Program-made: the position numbers and the translations under genes
Assembly: GCA_023623185.1 (NCBI GenBank)
Contig: JAMNXV010000115.1
Span: 1 to 45,204 of the forward strand
Source of the DNA: Bacillota bacterium
GTDB lineage: Bacteria > Bacillota > Sulfobacillia > Symbiobacteriales > Symbiobacteriaceae
Direction of reading: 5' to 3'
Length of the DNA: 45,204 nucleotides
Part shown: positions 17,072 to 25,791 of the stretch, one piece after another
Position numbering within the stretch: the first letter of the stretch is position 1
Layout: every line of letters begins with the position of its first letter
Notes under the pieces: generated by a model
Database searches by the model: none
What the model was told of the DNA's origin: nothing
Seen by the model: only the letters and a program-made list of their open reading frames with translations

Positions 17072-17689
17072 TCAGACCCGGGCTTCCGAGCCGGACTTGA
17101 CCCAACCCGCCACAGTGGCTACCCGTCTTCCCATGTACCGGGCTCCCGCCAACTCCTGTTCCGTGACGCCGTTGTCCGTTCCGGTCGCACTCGCACCGTA
17201 GGGGTTGCCGCCTGCCGCGAACATCACCTGGTCGGTGTAGCCGGGCGCGGCGACGATGCACCCCCAGTGGTAGAACGTGTGGTACATCGACAGGATGGTG
17301 GCCTCCTGGCCGCCGTGGGCGTTCGAAGCGGTCACAAACCCTGCGGCGACCTTGTTGGCCAGCTTCCCCTGGAACCAGAGGCCGCCGGTCGTGTCGATGA
17401 ACTGTTTCAGCTGCGATGCCATCGTGCCAAAGCGGGAGGGCGTTCCGAGGATGATCGCATCCGCCCACTCCAGATCATCCAGCGAAGCCACCGGCACGTT
17501 CCTGGTCTGCTCGATGTGGGCCTTCCAGGCAGGGTTCTGGGCGATGGCGGACTCCGGCGCCAGCTCCTGCACCTTGCGGACGCGCACCTCCGCCCCCGCC
17601 TCCCGGGCCCCGGCTGCAACCGCCTCCGCCATCTGGTACGTGTTTCCCGTGGAACTGTAGTAGATCACTGCGACTTTGACAGCAGCCAT
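17072..17689 (-). CDS. wrbA: WrbA-type NAD(P)H:quinone oxidoreductase
   Basis: A 205-residue flavodoxin-fold FMN protein that reduces quinones by two electrons, limiting semiquinone formation. The FMN phosphate loop YYSSTGNTYQMAEA is at residues 10-23. WADAIILGTPSRFG and GGNPYGASATGTDNG are further flavin and tetramer signatures. ATG 17689 has GAGGAGGAG a few bases upstream. The protein is closely similar, over its last 165 residues, to the C-terminal part of the DoxX-WrbA chimera about 1 kb away on the other strand. A local duplication, with one copy captured in the fusion, is therefore likely. Confidence 0.95.
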   Translation of the reverse strand: MAAVKVAVIYYSSTGNTYQMAEAVAAGAREAGAEVRVRKVQELAPESAIAQNPAWKAHIEQTRNVPVASLDDLEWADAIILGTPSRFGTMASQLKQFIDTTGGLWFQGKLANKVAAGFVTASNAHGGQEATILSMYHTFYHWGCIVAAPGYTDQVMFAAGGNPYGASATGTDNGVTEQELAGARYMGRRVATVAGWVKSGSEARV

Positions 17690-17901
17690 CTCTCCTCCTC
17701 AGGGGCATGTCTCGAGAAGCAAACTCGCCCGCCAGAGCGGCATCAGATAGTATCCCTCAGGGCCGCGGCGGGATGCACCCTCTCCGCCGGCAGAGCGCGC
17801 GGCTTCCGTCATACCCCCGCCGAGACGCGCAACGGGCAGCCCGCGGTCCTCAACCGCCAGCTGCCCCAACACTCATCACGCCCGACGATCCCCATGCCCC
17901 G

Positions 17902-18013
17902 CTGCGCAAGGCCGACTGCGCAAGGCCCACCGCTCACAGCCCACTGCTCACTGCCCACTGCTCACAGCCAGTCTCACAGCTCACCGCTCACCGCCAACCG
18001 CTCACAGCCAGCC
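17902..18013. repeat. 14-bp tandem repeats upstream of the relA stop
   Basis: Units of exactly 14 bp run from 17902 to 17971: two of CTGCGCAAGGCC(G/C)A, then three of CTGCTCACAGCCCA type. More degenerate GCTCACNGCC copies continue to the relA stop codon. The rest of the 320-base gap (17690-17901) shows no gene, promoter of note or RNA element. Confidence 0.85.
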
Positions 18014-20221
18014 TCACTTTCCTCCGCCTGCCGCCTTCGACGCACGTTTCCTGCGCCGTTCACGCACCACGCGCTCCACGTGCATGACGTCGCGCACCTT
18101 CTGAATCTTGTTCATGACGTACTGCAGCTGCTGGGCATCCTTGATCTCCAGCACCAGGTCCAGCGTGGCAATCTTCGACTTGTTGGCCCGGCTGGCCGTG
18201 GACAGCATGTTGATCCGGGCGTCGGCAATAATCGACACCACGTCGGCCAGCAGGCCTGCCCGATCCAGCGCGATGACCTGCACCGCAACCGGGCTCGAGG
18301 TCTGGTAGTTCTCCTCCCAGGCCACCTCGATCAGCCGGTCGGGGTCCTTGGTCAGATCCTCCATATTCGGGCAGTCCAGCCGGTGCACGGTGACCCCGCG
18401 GCCCCGGGTGACGTAGCCGATGATCGGGTCGCCGGGAACCGGCGTGCAGCACCGGGAGAGCCGCACCACCAGGTTGGAGACGCCCTTGACCCGGATCCCG
18501 TTGGAGGCCTTCCCGTAGCCGGCCCAGTCCTTCTTCTCGATCTCGACGGGCGGGGCAGGCTCCTTCGCGCGCCGCTCCTTCTCGTACATCTCCCGCAGCC
18601 GGGAGACGACGGAACCGGCGTTGAGCGAACCGATGCCGATGGCCACGTACAGGTCGTCGAGGTCCTTCACGCTCACGCGCCGGCAGACCTCGGCCAGCCA
18701 GTCGTCCCGCATCAGTTCGTGCGCCTCGATGCCGGTCTTCTGCACCTCGCCCTTCAGGATCTCCTTGCCGCGGGCCAGGTTTTCCTCCCGGCGCTCCCGC
18801 CGGAAAAACTGGCGGATCTTGTTCTTGGCCGATGCGGTCTTGACGATCTTCAGCCAGTCGATGGAGGGGCCCGGCGACTGCTTGGAGGTGAGGATCTCCA
18901 CCACGTCGCCGTTCTTCAGCGGTGTGTCGAGCGGCGTGATCTTGCCGTTCACCTTGGCCCCGACGCACTGGTAGCCGATGTCGGAGTGCACGGCGAAGGC
19001 GAAATCGAGCGGGGTGCCTCCCGCCGGCAGGCTGAACACATGCCCCTTCGGCGAGAAGACGAAGACCTGGTCGGAGAAGATGTCGACCTTGACCGACTCG
19101 ACGAACTCCCGGGCATCGCGGATCTCCTGGTGCCACTCCAGGAGCGACCGCAGCCATTGTAGCTTTCTGTCGAACTCCTTGTCGGTCTTGCCTTCCTTGT
19201 ACGACCAGTGCGCCGCCACGCCGAACTCGGCGGTGCGGTGCATCTCGTAGGTGCGGATCTGAATCTCGAAGGGCTCGCCGTGCGGACCGATCACCGTCGT
19301 GTGCAGCGACTGGTACATGTTGGGCTTCGGCGTCGCGATATAGTCCTTGAACCGTAGCGGCAGGGGTTTCCAGTGGCTGTGGATGATGCCCAGCACGGCG
19401 TAGCAGTCCTTGACCTCTTCGACGATGATGCGGATCGCGATGAGGTCGTAGATCTGCGAGATGTCCTTGCCCTGCCGATACATCTTCTTGTAAATGGAGT
19501 AAAAGTGCTTTGGACGGCCGGAGATGTCGGCCTTGATGCCCTCCTTCTCCAGCACCTCCTGGAGCTGATCCATCAGGTCCTGGGTGATCGCCATCCGCTC
19601 CTGCCGCCGGCGGGCCACCAGGTAGGCCATCTCCTGGTAGCGGTCGGGCTCCAGGATGCGGAAGGAGAGATCCTCCAGCTCCCACTTGATCTCGCTGAGG
19701 CCCAGCCGGTGGGCCAGGGGCGCGTAGATGTCCATCGTCTCCTGCGCGATGCGCACCTGCGCGTCCGAAGGCTGGTGCTTCAGGGTGCGCATGTTGTGGA
19801 GACGGTCAGACAGCTTGATCAGGATGACGCGCAGGTCCTTGGCCATCGCCAGAAACATCTTGCGCAGGTTTTCCACCTGCGCCTCGTCCCGCGATGTGAA
19901 CTGGAGCCGGTCCAGCTTGGAGACGCCGTCCACCAGCGTGGCAACCTCCTTGCCGAACCGTTGCTCCAGTTCCGCGAACGTCACCCCGCAGTCCTCCAGC
20001 ACATCGTGCAGGAGCGCGGCGGCAATGGACTCGGCATCCAGTTCCAGCGAGGCCACGATCTCCGCCACGGCCACCGGGTGCGTGATGTACGGCTCACCCG
20101 AGCGGCGGCACTGCCCGTCATGGGCCATGTGTGCAAACTCGAAGGCGTCCTGGATCAGGGCGACATCCGCGGTCGGATGGTAGGCAAGCACCTTGTCGAT
20201 GAGCGGCTGAATATCGATCAC
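18014..20221 (-). CDS. relA: RelA/SpoT family (p)ppGpp synthetase/hydrolase
   Basis: A 735-residue bifunctional long RSH enzyme that makes and degrades (p)ppGpp in the stringent response. The hydrolase domain has AHMAHDGQCRRSGEPYITHP and the HD motif LLHDVLEDCG. The synthetase domain has SGRPKHFYSIYKKM and the region around YDLIAIRIIV. TGS (about 385-445, VFVFSPKGHVFSLPAG), a zinc-finger-like Cys region (LSRCCTPVPGDPIIGYVTRG) and a C-terminal ACT domain follow. The conserved HD motif suggests that hydrolase activity is retained. GTG 20221 sits 9 bases after GGAGG; the frame's earlier GTG (20230) directly abuts the site. It follows apt and recJ, the usual Firmicute order. Confidence 0.97.
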   Translation of the reverse strand: MIDIQPLIDKVLAYHPTADVALIQDAFEFAHMAHDGQCRRSGEPYITHPVAVAEIVASLELDAESIAAALLHDVLEDCGVTFAELEQRFGKEVATLVDGVSKLDRLQFTSRDEAQVENLRKMFLAMAKDLRVILIKLSDRLHNMRTLKHQPSDAQVRIAQETMDIYAPLAHRLGLSEIKWELEDLSFRILEPDRYQEMAYLVARRRQERMAITQDLMDQLQEVLEKEGIKADISGRPKHFYSIYKKMYRQGKDISQIYDLIAIRIIVEEVKDCYAVLGIIHSHWKPLPLRFKDYIATPKPNMYQSLHTTVIGPHGEPFEIQIRTYEMHRTAEFGVAAHWSYKEGKTDKEFDRKLQWLRSLLEWHQEIRDAREFVESVKVDIFSDQVFVFSPKGHVFSLPAGGTPLDFAFAVHSDIGYQCVGAKVNGKITPLDTPLKNGDVVEILTSKQSPGPSIDWLKIVKTASAKNKIRQFFRRERREENLARGKEILKGEVQKTGIEAHELMRDDWLAEVCRRVSVKDLDDLYVAIGIGSLNAGSVVSRLREMYEKERRAKEPAPPVEIEKKDWAGYGKASNGIRVKGVSNLVVRLSRCCTPVPGDPIIGYVTRGRGVTVHRLDCPNMEDLTKDPDRLIEVAWEENYQTSSPVAVQVIALDRAGLLADVVSIIADARINMLSTASRANKSKIATLDLVLEIKDAQQLQYVMNKIQKVRDVMHVERVVRERRRKRASKAAGGGK

Positions 20222-20256
20222 GGCTGTCACCCTCCTTTCCCGCCTTTCGACAAGTT

Positions 20257-20769
20257 TCAGAACTGCACCAGCGAAATGACTTCGTGGCCCTCCAGCCGCT
20301 TCCTCCCGCCGAGCTCCGTCAGTTCGACCAGGAAGGCGACGCCCTCCACCTTGGCGCCCAGCGACTCCACCAGGTCAATCGTGGCCCGGATCGTGCCGCC
20401 CGTCGCCAGCAGGTCGTCGACCACCAGCACCTTCTGCCCGGGCTGGAACGCATCCTCGTGTACCTCCAGCGTATCCTCGCCGTACTCCAGTTGATACGAG
20501 ATGCTGCGAGTCTTCCAGGGCAGCTTGCCCGGCTTGCGGATGGGCACGAACCCGGCCCGGAGCCGGTAGGCCAGCGCCGAGGCAAAAATGTATCCGCGGG
20601 CCTCAGGGCCCGTCACCATGTCAATTCCCCTCGGCTCAAAGTGGGCGGCCATGGTCTCGATCGCCGCGTGGAAGGCCTCTCCGTCCTGGAGCAGGGTCGT
20701 GATGTCCTTAAAAGAGATCCCGGGCTTCGGGAAATCTTCGACCGTGCGGATCTTGGATTTGAAATCCAT
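20257..20769 (-). CDS. apt: Adenine phosphoribosyltransferase
   Basis: A 170-residue purine salvage enzyme that converts adenine and PRPP to AMP. The PRPP-binding motif [13 protein letters not shown] is at about residues 114-126. The N-terminus [15 protein letters not shown] and [10 protein letters not shown] are APRT signatures. The length is normal. ATG 20769 has GAGGGGG about 11 bases upstream. It lies between recJ and relA on the same strand, an arrangement conserved in Firmicutes. Confidence 0.97.
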   Translation of the reverse strand: MDFKSKIRTVEDFPKPGISFKDITTLLQDGEAFHAAIETMAAHFEPRGIDMVTGPEARGYIFASALAYRLRAGFVPIRKPGKLPWKTRSISYQLEYGEDTLEVHEDAFQPGQKVLVVDDLLATGGTIRATIDLVESLGAKVEGVAFLVELTELGGRKRLEGHEVISLVQF

Positions 20770-20831
20770 GAATCATAGCCCCCTCACATCTCATTATATT
20801 GCCTGTTCCGCCATCGGCCAACATTTGCGAA

Positions 20832-23411
20832 TCAGGCACCGGCAAAACCGGGGAACGTGCTCCTGGCCGCGAGCTGCGCCCGGATCTCCTGCCCGCGCCG
20901 GTAGCGCGGGCTCGCCTCCAGATCAAACCGGACGCCCCGCGCCGCGCAGATCCGCCCGGCTCCATCCAGCAGTCCGATTTCCCGGAAGACCGCCATCCCG
21001 CTCTCGTACCGCAGCCGGTTCCAGGGACCGGGCACCTCGCCCAGCCGCCGCGCCAGGGCCTCGGAACTGGCCTCGCCCGCCTGCAGCAGCCGGTAGAGGT
21101 GAACCAGGACATCCCGGTCGGGACAGGGCCAGCCCAGAGCCTCCGCCGCGAGCTCCCAGTCCTCGTCTTCCCAGAGCAGGTGCAGCCGCTCCCCCGGATA
21201 GCCCTGGCTCCTGTACGGCGGGTGCCAGAGCACGGCATCGCTGTACGCCCCCCGGGCCACCAGACCGTGGACGGCCACCACCAGCCGCCCCGCCGCCGGC
21301 TCCGGCTCCCCCGGCAGCCAGAGGACCGCCGCCCGCCGCATCTCCGGGCCGAACCGCTCCAGCCGCTCGGCCAGCGCCGCCGCCGCCCACGGGCTCCCCG
21401 CCAGGACCAGGACCCGGGCGTCCTCCGGCCGGCAGAGCGCCGCCAGGTAAACGAGGCGCGGATCCGCCTCCTCGTCGGCGCTGCCCAGCTCGTCGTCTAT
21501 TGTCCCTGCGCCCGGAGCCGCGAGGCCCTCACCGGTGGAAGCGACCTCATGCACCGGCGCGGCCGTCGCCGCCAGCAGCTCCGCCAGCCGCCCGCCCCGC
21601 CCGTCCACGACCTGCCCGGGCAGGGAGGCCGGCGCCCCGTCTTCCGCGGGCGACGCCGGATCCCACGCCAGGCAGTGGTCCTCGGTCAGGCGGAAGGGGC
21701 TGTGGCCGACGGCTGCCTTCATATCCTTCAGCACCAGCTGGATCCGGCTGCGGCCCATGTACGTGTTGATCTCGGGCTGGTAGGCCACCGCGATCTGCTG
21801 CCCCCGCTCGGGCATGACCGCGGCCATGTTCCAGCCCACCGCCTCCACAGGGGCCGACGCCCCGCCGTCCTCCGCCCGCAGGAACAGCTTCAGGTGCTGC
21901 CCCTCCCGGCCGATCGGACGGCCATCCACCACCTGGAGCATGTCCGTCGCCAGCACCGGCGCGGGGTTCCCCAGGCCGAAGGGCTCCAGGGCCGACAGCT
22001 CCGCGATCAGCCGCTCGTCGATGTGGTCCAGCGGCACGAAGGCGTCCACCCGCTGCTCGGGGACCAGGTCCTCCGGCTCCAGCCACTCCGCCGCCAGCCG
22101 GTTCAGCCGCCGGCGGAGCTCGGGCACCAGGTCGGGGCTGCGCAGGCTCAGGCCGGCGGCCATCGCGTGCCCGCCGAACCGGCTGAACAGATCGGACATC
22201 TGCAGGAGCGCCCGCTGCATGTGAAAGCCCGGAATCGACCGGGCGGAGCCCCGCACCTCATCCCCCTCGATGGAGAGCAGGATCGTCGGCCGGTGGTAGA
22301 CCTCCAGCACCCGTGAGGCGCAGATGCCGACCACGCCGTGGTGCCAGCCCTCGCCGGCCAGGACCAGTGCGTACTCACGCTCCTCCGGCGGCAGCGCGGC
22401 CGCCTGCGCCAGGGCCTCCTCCAGAATCGCCGCCTCGATCTCCTGCCGCGCCCGGTTCTCGTCGTCCAGGCGGCGGGCCAGCTCCTCCGCCCGGGCCGGG
22501 TCCTCCGTCAGCAGCAGCTCGACCCCGGCCTCAGCCGTGCTCATGCGCCCCAGCGCGTTGATGCGGGGGCCCAGGGCGAAGCCGACGTGCCCCGCGGTGA
22601 CCGGCGCCTTGACGCCGGCCACCTGCATGAGCGCCCTGAGGCCGGGCCGGTGCGTGGCGCCCAGGCGGGAGAGCCCCTCCCGGGCGATGGCCCGGTTCTC
22701 CTCCACCAGCGGCATCAGGTCGGCGATGGTGCCGAGGGTCACGATATCCAGCAGGTCCCAGACGTTGGGCGCCCCGAGGGCGAGCGCCAGCTTGAACGCG
22801 ACCCCGACCCCGGCGAGCCCCTTGAAGGGATACGTGCAGTCCGGCCGCCTGGGGTTGATCAGGGCCGGCACGTCGGGCAGCGCGGGCCCCGGCTCGTGAT
22901 GGTCGGTGACGATCAGCGTCATGCCCAGCTCCCGGGCGAGCTGCGCCTCGGCCACCGCCGTCACCCCGGTGTCCACCGTCACCACGAAGTCGTAGCCGCG
23001 CTCGCGGATGGCCCGCAGGGCCTGGGCGTGAAGGCCGTAGCCCTCGCTGAACCGGTCGGGAATGTAATACGCGACCTCCGCCCCCAGGGCGCGCAGGGCC
23101 AGCACCAGCGTGGCCGTCGCGGTCACCCCGTCGGCGTCGTAGTCGCCGTAGATCATGATCGGACCGCCGTGTGCCAGGCGCGCGCGGATCAGGTCGACGG
23201 CCTCGCGCATGCCCTTCAGCCGGAAGGGGTCGTGAATCTGGCCGCGCCCCGGGGTCAGGAAGGCCTGCGCCGCCTCGGGCGTGCGCAGCCCGCGGTTGAT
23301 CAGCACCTGCGCGGTGACGGGTGAGATCGAGAGCTGCCGGGACAGGAGGCGGGAGCCGGCTGGGTCGGCCAGCTCCGGCCGCCATCGTTTGGGTCGGTAG
23401 GGTCGCGCCAC
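20832..23411 (-). CDS. recJ: Single-stranded-DNA-specific exonuclease RecJ
   Basis: An 859-residue 5'-3' exonuclease on single-stranded DNA, used in recombination and mismatch repair. The DHH domain has MIYGDYDADGVTATATL (metal-binding DxD), TVDTGVTA and VTDHHEPG. The DHHA1 domain carries RFGGHAMAAGLSL, and an OB-fold follows. About 280 residues extend beyond the core, as in long Firmicute RecJ proteins; the tail is rich in Ala, Leu and Arg and shows no clear motif. Start GTG 23411, with GGGGAG about 9 bases upstream. The gene heads recJ-apt-relA. Confidence 0.95.
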   Translation of the reverse strand: MARPYRPKRWRPELADPAGSRLLSRQLSISPVTAQVLINRGLRTPEAAQAFLTPGRGQIHDPFRLKGMREAVDLIRARLAHGGPIMIYGDYDADGVTATATLVLALRALGAEVAYYIPDRFSEGYGLHAQALRAIRERGYDFVVTVDTGVTAVAEAQLARELGMTLIVTDHHEPGPALPDVPALINPRRPDCTYPFKGLAGVGVAFKLALALGAPNVWDLLDIVTLGTIADLMPLVEENRAIAREGLSRLGATHRPGLRALMQVAGVKAPVTAGHVGFALGPRINALGRMSTAEAGVELLLTEDPARAEELARRLDDENRARQEIEAAILEEALAQAAALPPEEREYALVLAGEGWHHGVVGICASRVLEVYHRPTILLSIEGDEVRGSARSIPGFHMQRALLQMSDLFSRFGGHAMAAGLSLRSPDLVPELRRRLNRLAAEWLEPEDLVPEQRVDAFVPLDHIDERLIAELSALEPFGLGNPAPVLATDMLQVVDGRPIGREGQHLKLFLRAEDGGASAPVEAVGWNMAAVMPERGQQIAVAYQPEINTYMGRSRIQLVLKDMKAAVGHSPFRLTEDHCLAWDPASPAEDGAPASLPGQVVDGRGGRLAELLAATAAPVHEVASTGEGLAAPGAGTIDDELGSADEEADPRLVYLAALCRPEDARVLVLAGSPWAAAALAERLERFGPEMRRAAVLWLPGEPEPAAGRLVVAVHGLVARGAYSDAVLWHPPYRSQGYPGERLHLLWEDEDWELAAEALGWPCPDRDVLVHLYRLLQAGEASSEALARRLGEVPGPWNRLRYESGMAVFREIGLLDGAGRICAARGVRFDLEASPRYRRGQEIRAQLAARSTFPGFAGA

Positions 23412-23441
23412 CCCGTGCTCACTCCCCGTAAACCATGTACT

Positions 23442-23471
23442 GCCCCCCGCAGCGAGCGGCTGCCGGGGGGC
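23442..23471 (-). other. Strong hairpin in the recJ leader
   Basis: GC-only arms (GCCCCCCGGCAGCC type and its partner, one bulge) lie about 30 bases ahead of the recJ start. There is no T-tract. The 170-base gap upstream (to the VWA gene end at 23584) contains no gene. A leader structure or a terminator for the upstream operon are both possible. Confidence 0.4.
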
Positions 23472-23583
23472 TCGTCATTGCTTAAGACACTTCTCTTTTC
23501 GAGACACCGGTGTGCGATCCCTGCCCCTGTGCGTGAGTTTGCCACCTTCTGCGGCCGCCAGCCTCCCGGCACATCAGCCAGCC

Positions 23584-25791
23584 TCAGTGCGCGTGCGGCG
23601 CCAGCCGCTGCCGCTCGTGATGCGCAATGCGGATCAGCGACTCCTCCGAGAGCTCGTCCACCACGTGCAGGGTTCCGCCCGCCTGCTTCGTCAGCTGCTC
23701 CAGGTAGCGGCGCGAGGGCTGCAGCCCGATGCAGCTGAACGGAATCCGCTGGGCGCGCAGCCGCCTGGCGGCCTCGATGGCGTCGGCCAGGGGATCCACC
23801 GTCCACTTGGGCACGGTGGGAATGCCATCGGTGATGAGCAACAGCAGCGGCCGGCGCACCCGGGCGCTGGCGATCAGCTCCATGGACTGGGTGAGCCCGT
23901 GCGCCAGCGGCGTCAGCCCCATCGGCTGGATGCGCGCGAGCCCGTCCTCCACCACCCCGTAGTTGCGGGTGAACGGCACGTACACCCGCACATCGCGCTC
24001 CTGGAACGCGATGACGGCGATGCGGTCCCGCGTGGAGACCAGCAGGTGGCGGGCCAGGTGCTTGGCCGCCATGATGCGCCGGCCGGCCATGGAAGCGCTG
24101 GCGTCGATGAGCAGGCAGAGGTGCAGCGCCTGCTCCGCCGACCGGAGATGGAGGTGGATGTCCCGGCGCTCCAGCCTGACGCGCACCGGCCCGTCCGCCG
24201 GCAGCCCGGCTTCCCGCTGCCGGACCCGCTCCAGGTGGGCCCGCCGGATGGCGGCGGTGACGGTCTCGGGCACCGCCACGTCGTTCAGCCAGGCGCCGGG
24301 CTCGGCCGGCGCGGCCCCGCGCACCACGCCGTAACGCACCTCGGGAGAAGGGGCGCCCTGGCCCGGGCGCCGGCGGCGCAGCCCGGCGCTGCGGCCGGGA
24401 ACCCGGCGGATCAGCTTGCGGAAGCGCAGCTTCACATCCCGCAGCCGGCGCCGCAGGAAGGCCAGGAGCTCCTTCCCCTCCGGCGTCAGCCGCATGCCCC
24501 GGATCTCCTTGCGGACCAGGCCGGCCTCCTCCAGCTGCCGCAGGATGAAGGGGGCCTGGTTGCCCCCGCCCTGGTAGAGCGCCGACCAGCCCTGCTCCCG
24601 GTTCAGGTCTTCCAGGATGCGCGCCAGGTCGTCCGGCGAGCCCAGCTTGCGGGCGAGCGTCAGGGCCTGCAGCATCCGCTCGGCCTCCCGCGCTTCCTGC
24701 AGCGCACGGGCCGCCTGCTCACGGGGGTCCTCCGCCCAGCCGCTGCCCGGGCTCCCGCCGGGGCCGCCGCTCCCCGGTCCCCCGCCGCCTCCGGGTCCTA
24801 TGCCACCTCCGGATCCTCTGCCACCTCCGGGTCCTCCGCCGCCCCCCGGACCACGGCCGCCTGCCGGTTCGGCGGCCGCCCCCGCCTGACCGCTCCACAG
24901 GCTGCCGGCGTCGAGCCCTCCGGCGCCCAGCTCGTCAGCGCCGAGCGCGCCGCTCCCCACGCCGCCGCCCCTCAGGCCGCCGACCTCCGGACAGCCGCTC
25001 CTCAGGCTGCCGGGCCCCAGGTTGCCGGCGCCTCCGTCGTCGCCGAGCCCGCCGCGCCCCAGGCCGCCGTTCCCCAGGCCACCGATCCCCAGGCGGGCGC
25101 CCAGGCTCCCCGCCGGCTGCCCGGTGCGCCCGGACCGGTTTCGATTGATGTAGGAGTCCAGGTTGTCCCCGTAGTAGCGGCTCAGGTCCGAATCCTCGCC
25201 GGAGCGGACGCCGCCCCACCGGTGCGCGAGCCGGTCCACGCGCCGGAGCTCCACGCCCTGCGCGAGGATGGCGGCCTCCACCGCCGCCACGATCCGCCAG
25301 ACCAGCGCCAGGTCCTCGTCGGGCAGCAGCCCCGCCAGGTGGACGTGGTTCCGGTGCGCGGCCTTGGCGGAGCGGTTGACCATGCGGTCCATCCCGCTGG
25401 TCACCCGGCCGCCGCCGGTGGCGGTGCCCAGGTCGAAGTAGTCGGCCAGGAGCCGGCCGGGCCCCGCGCCGGGCGGGGCCGGCAGCGCCTCCAGCGCGCG
25501 CCGCACCGCCGCGGCCACGGCGCGGTGGTCCACGTCGGCAACGGCATGGAACACGTCGATGTGGACCACCTGCCCCGGATCGGCCAGCCCGTACGCCGCC
25601 TGCCCGAAGTCGACCCCGCGCATGATGACCACGCGGCCCGGCTCGCGCAGCTCCACCACGTGCAGCCCCCGGCTCACCACCGCCGCCTCGCCCAGGCGGA
25701 CGCCCCTGCCCTCCCGCAGGGCGCGGGCGAGCTTTGCCTGCCACCCGTACGCCGGCCCCCCCTGGCTCGGCCGCTGCCCCGGGCCCGTCAC
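23584..25791 (-). CDS. Von Willebrand factor A domain protein, Mg-chelatase-D-like
   Basis: A 735-residue protein. Residues 1-215 form an N-terminal region of unknown fold. Residues about 220-345 are a Gly-rich low-complexity linker (GGLGNGGLGRGGLG-like runs, then GPGGGGG runs). A helical middle domain follows (DDLARILEDLNREQGWSAL, winged-helix-like LRQLEEAGLVRKEIRG). The C-terminal VWA domain has its MIDAS motif DASAS near residue 560, with ITDGIPT later. VWA proteins pair with MoxR/ChlI-type AAA+ ATPases to insert metals or remodel partners. GTG 25791 overlaps the stop of that ATPase gene as GTGA, so the two are coupled. The target is unknown. Confidence 0.85.
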   Translation of the reverse strand: MTGPGQRPSQGGPAYGWQAKLARALREGRGVRLGEAAVVSRGLHVVELREPGRVVIMRGVDFGQAAYGLADPGQVVHIDVFHAVADVDHRAVAAAVRRALEALPAPPGAGPGRLLADYFDLGTATGGGRVTSGMDRMVNRSAKAAHRNHVHLAGLLPDEDLALVWRIVAAVEAAILAQGVELRRVDRLAHRWGGVRSGEDSDLSRYYGDNLDSYINRNRSGRTGQPAGSLGARLGIGGLGNGGLGRGGLGDDGGAGNLGPGSLRSGCPEVGGLRGGGVGSGALGADELGAGGLDAGSLWSGQAGAAAEPAGGRGPGGGGGPGGGRGSGGGIGPGGGGGPGSGGPGGSPGSGWAEDPREQAARALQEAREAERMLQALTLARKLGSPDDLARILEDLNREQGWSALYQGGGNQAPFILRQLEEAGLVRKEIRGMRLTPEGKELLAFLRRRLRDVKLRFRKLIRRVPGRSAGLRRRRPGQGAPSPEVRYGVVRGAAPAEPGAWLNDVAVPETVTAAIRRAHLERVRQREAGLPADGPVRVRLERRDIHLHLRSAEQALHLCLLIDASASMAGRRIMAAKHLARHLLVSTRDRIAVIAFQERDVRVYVPFTRNYGVVEDGLARIQPMGLTPLAHGLTQSMELIASARVRRPLLLLITDGIPTVPKWTVDPLADAIEAARRLRAQRIPFSCIGLQPSRRYLEQLTKQAGGTLHVVDELSEESLIRIAHHERQRLAPHAH

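Noticed and set aside
20923-21390. Minus-strand 155-codon Gly/Ala-rich frame inside recJ.
   Set aside because: It is an alternative-frame shadow within the recJ coding region, with a composition typical of high-GC off-frame translation.
23500-23583. CACGCACAGGGGCA on the minus strand upstream of recJ, reminiscent of the start of a c-di-GMP-I riboswitch.
   Set aside because: The rest of the riboswitch core (GGGACGCAAAGCC-type segment and tetraloop receptor) is absent.
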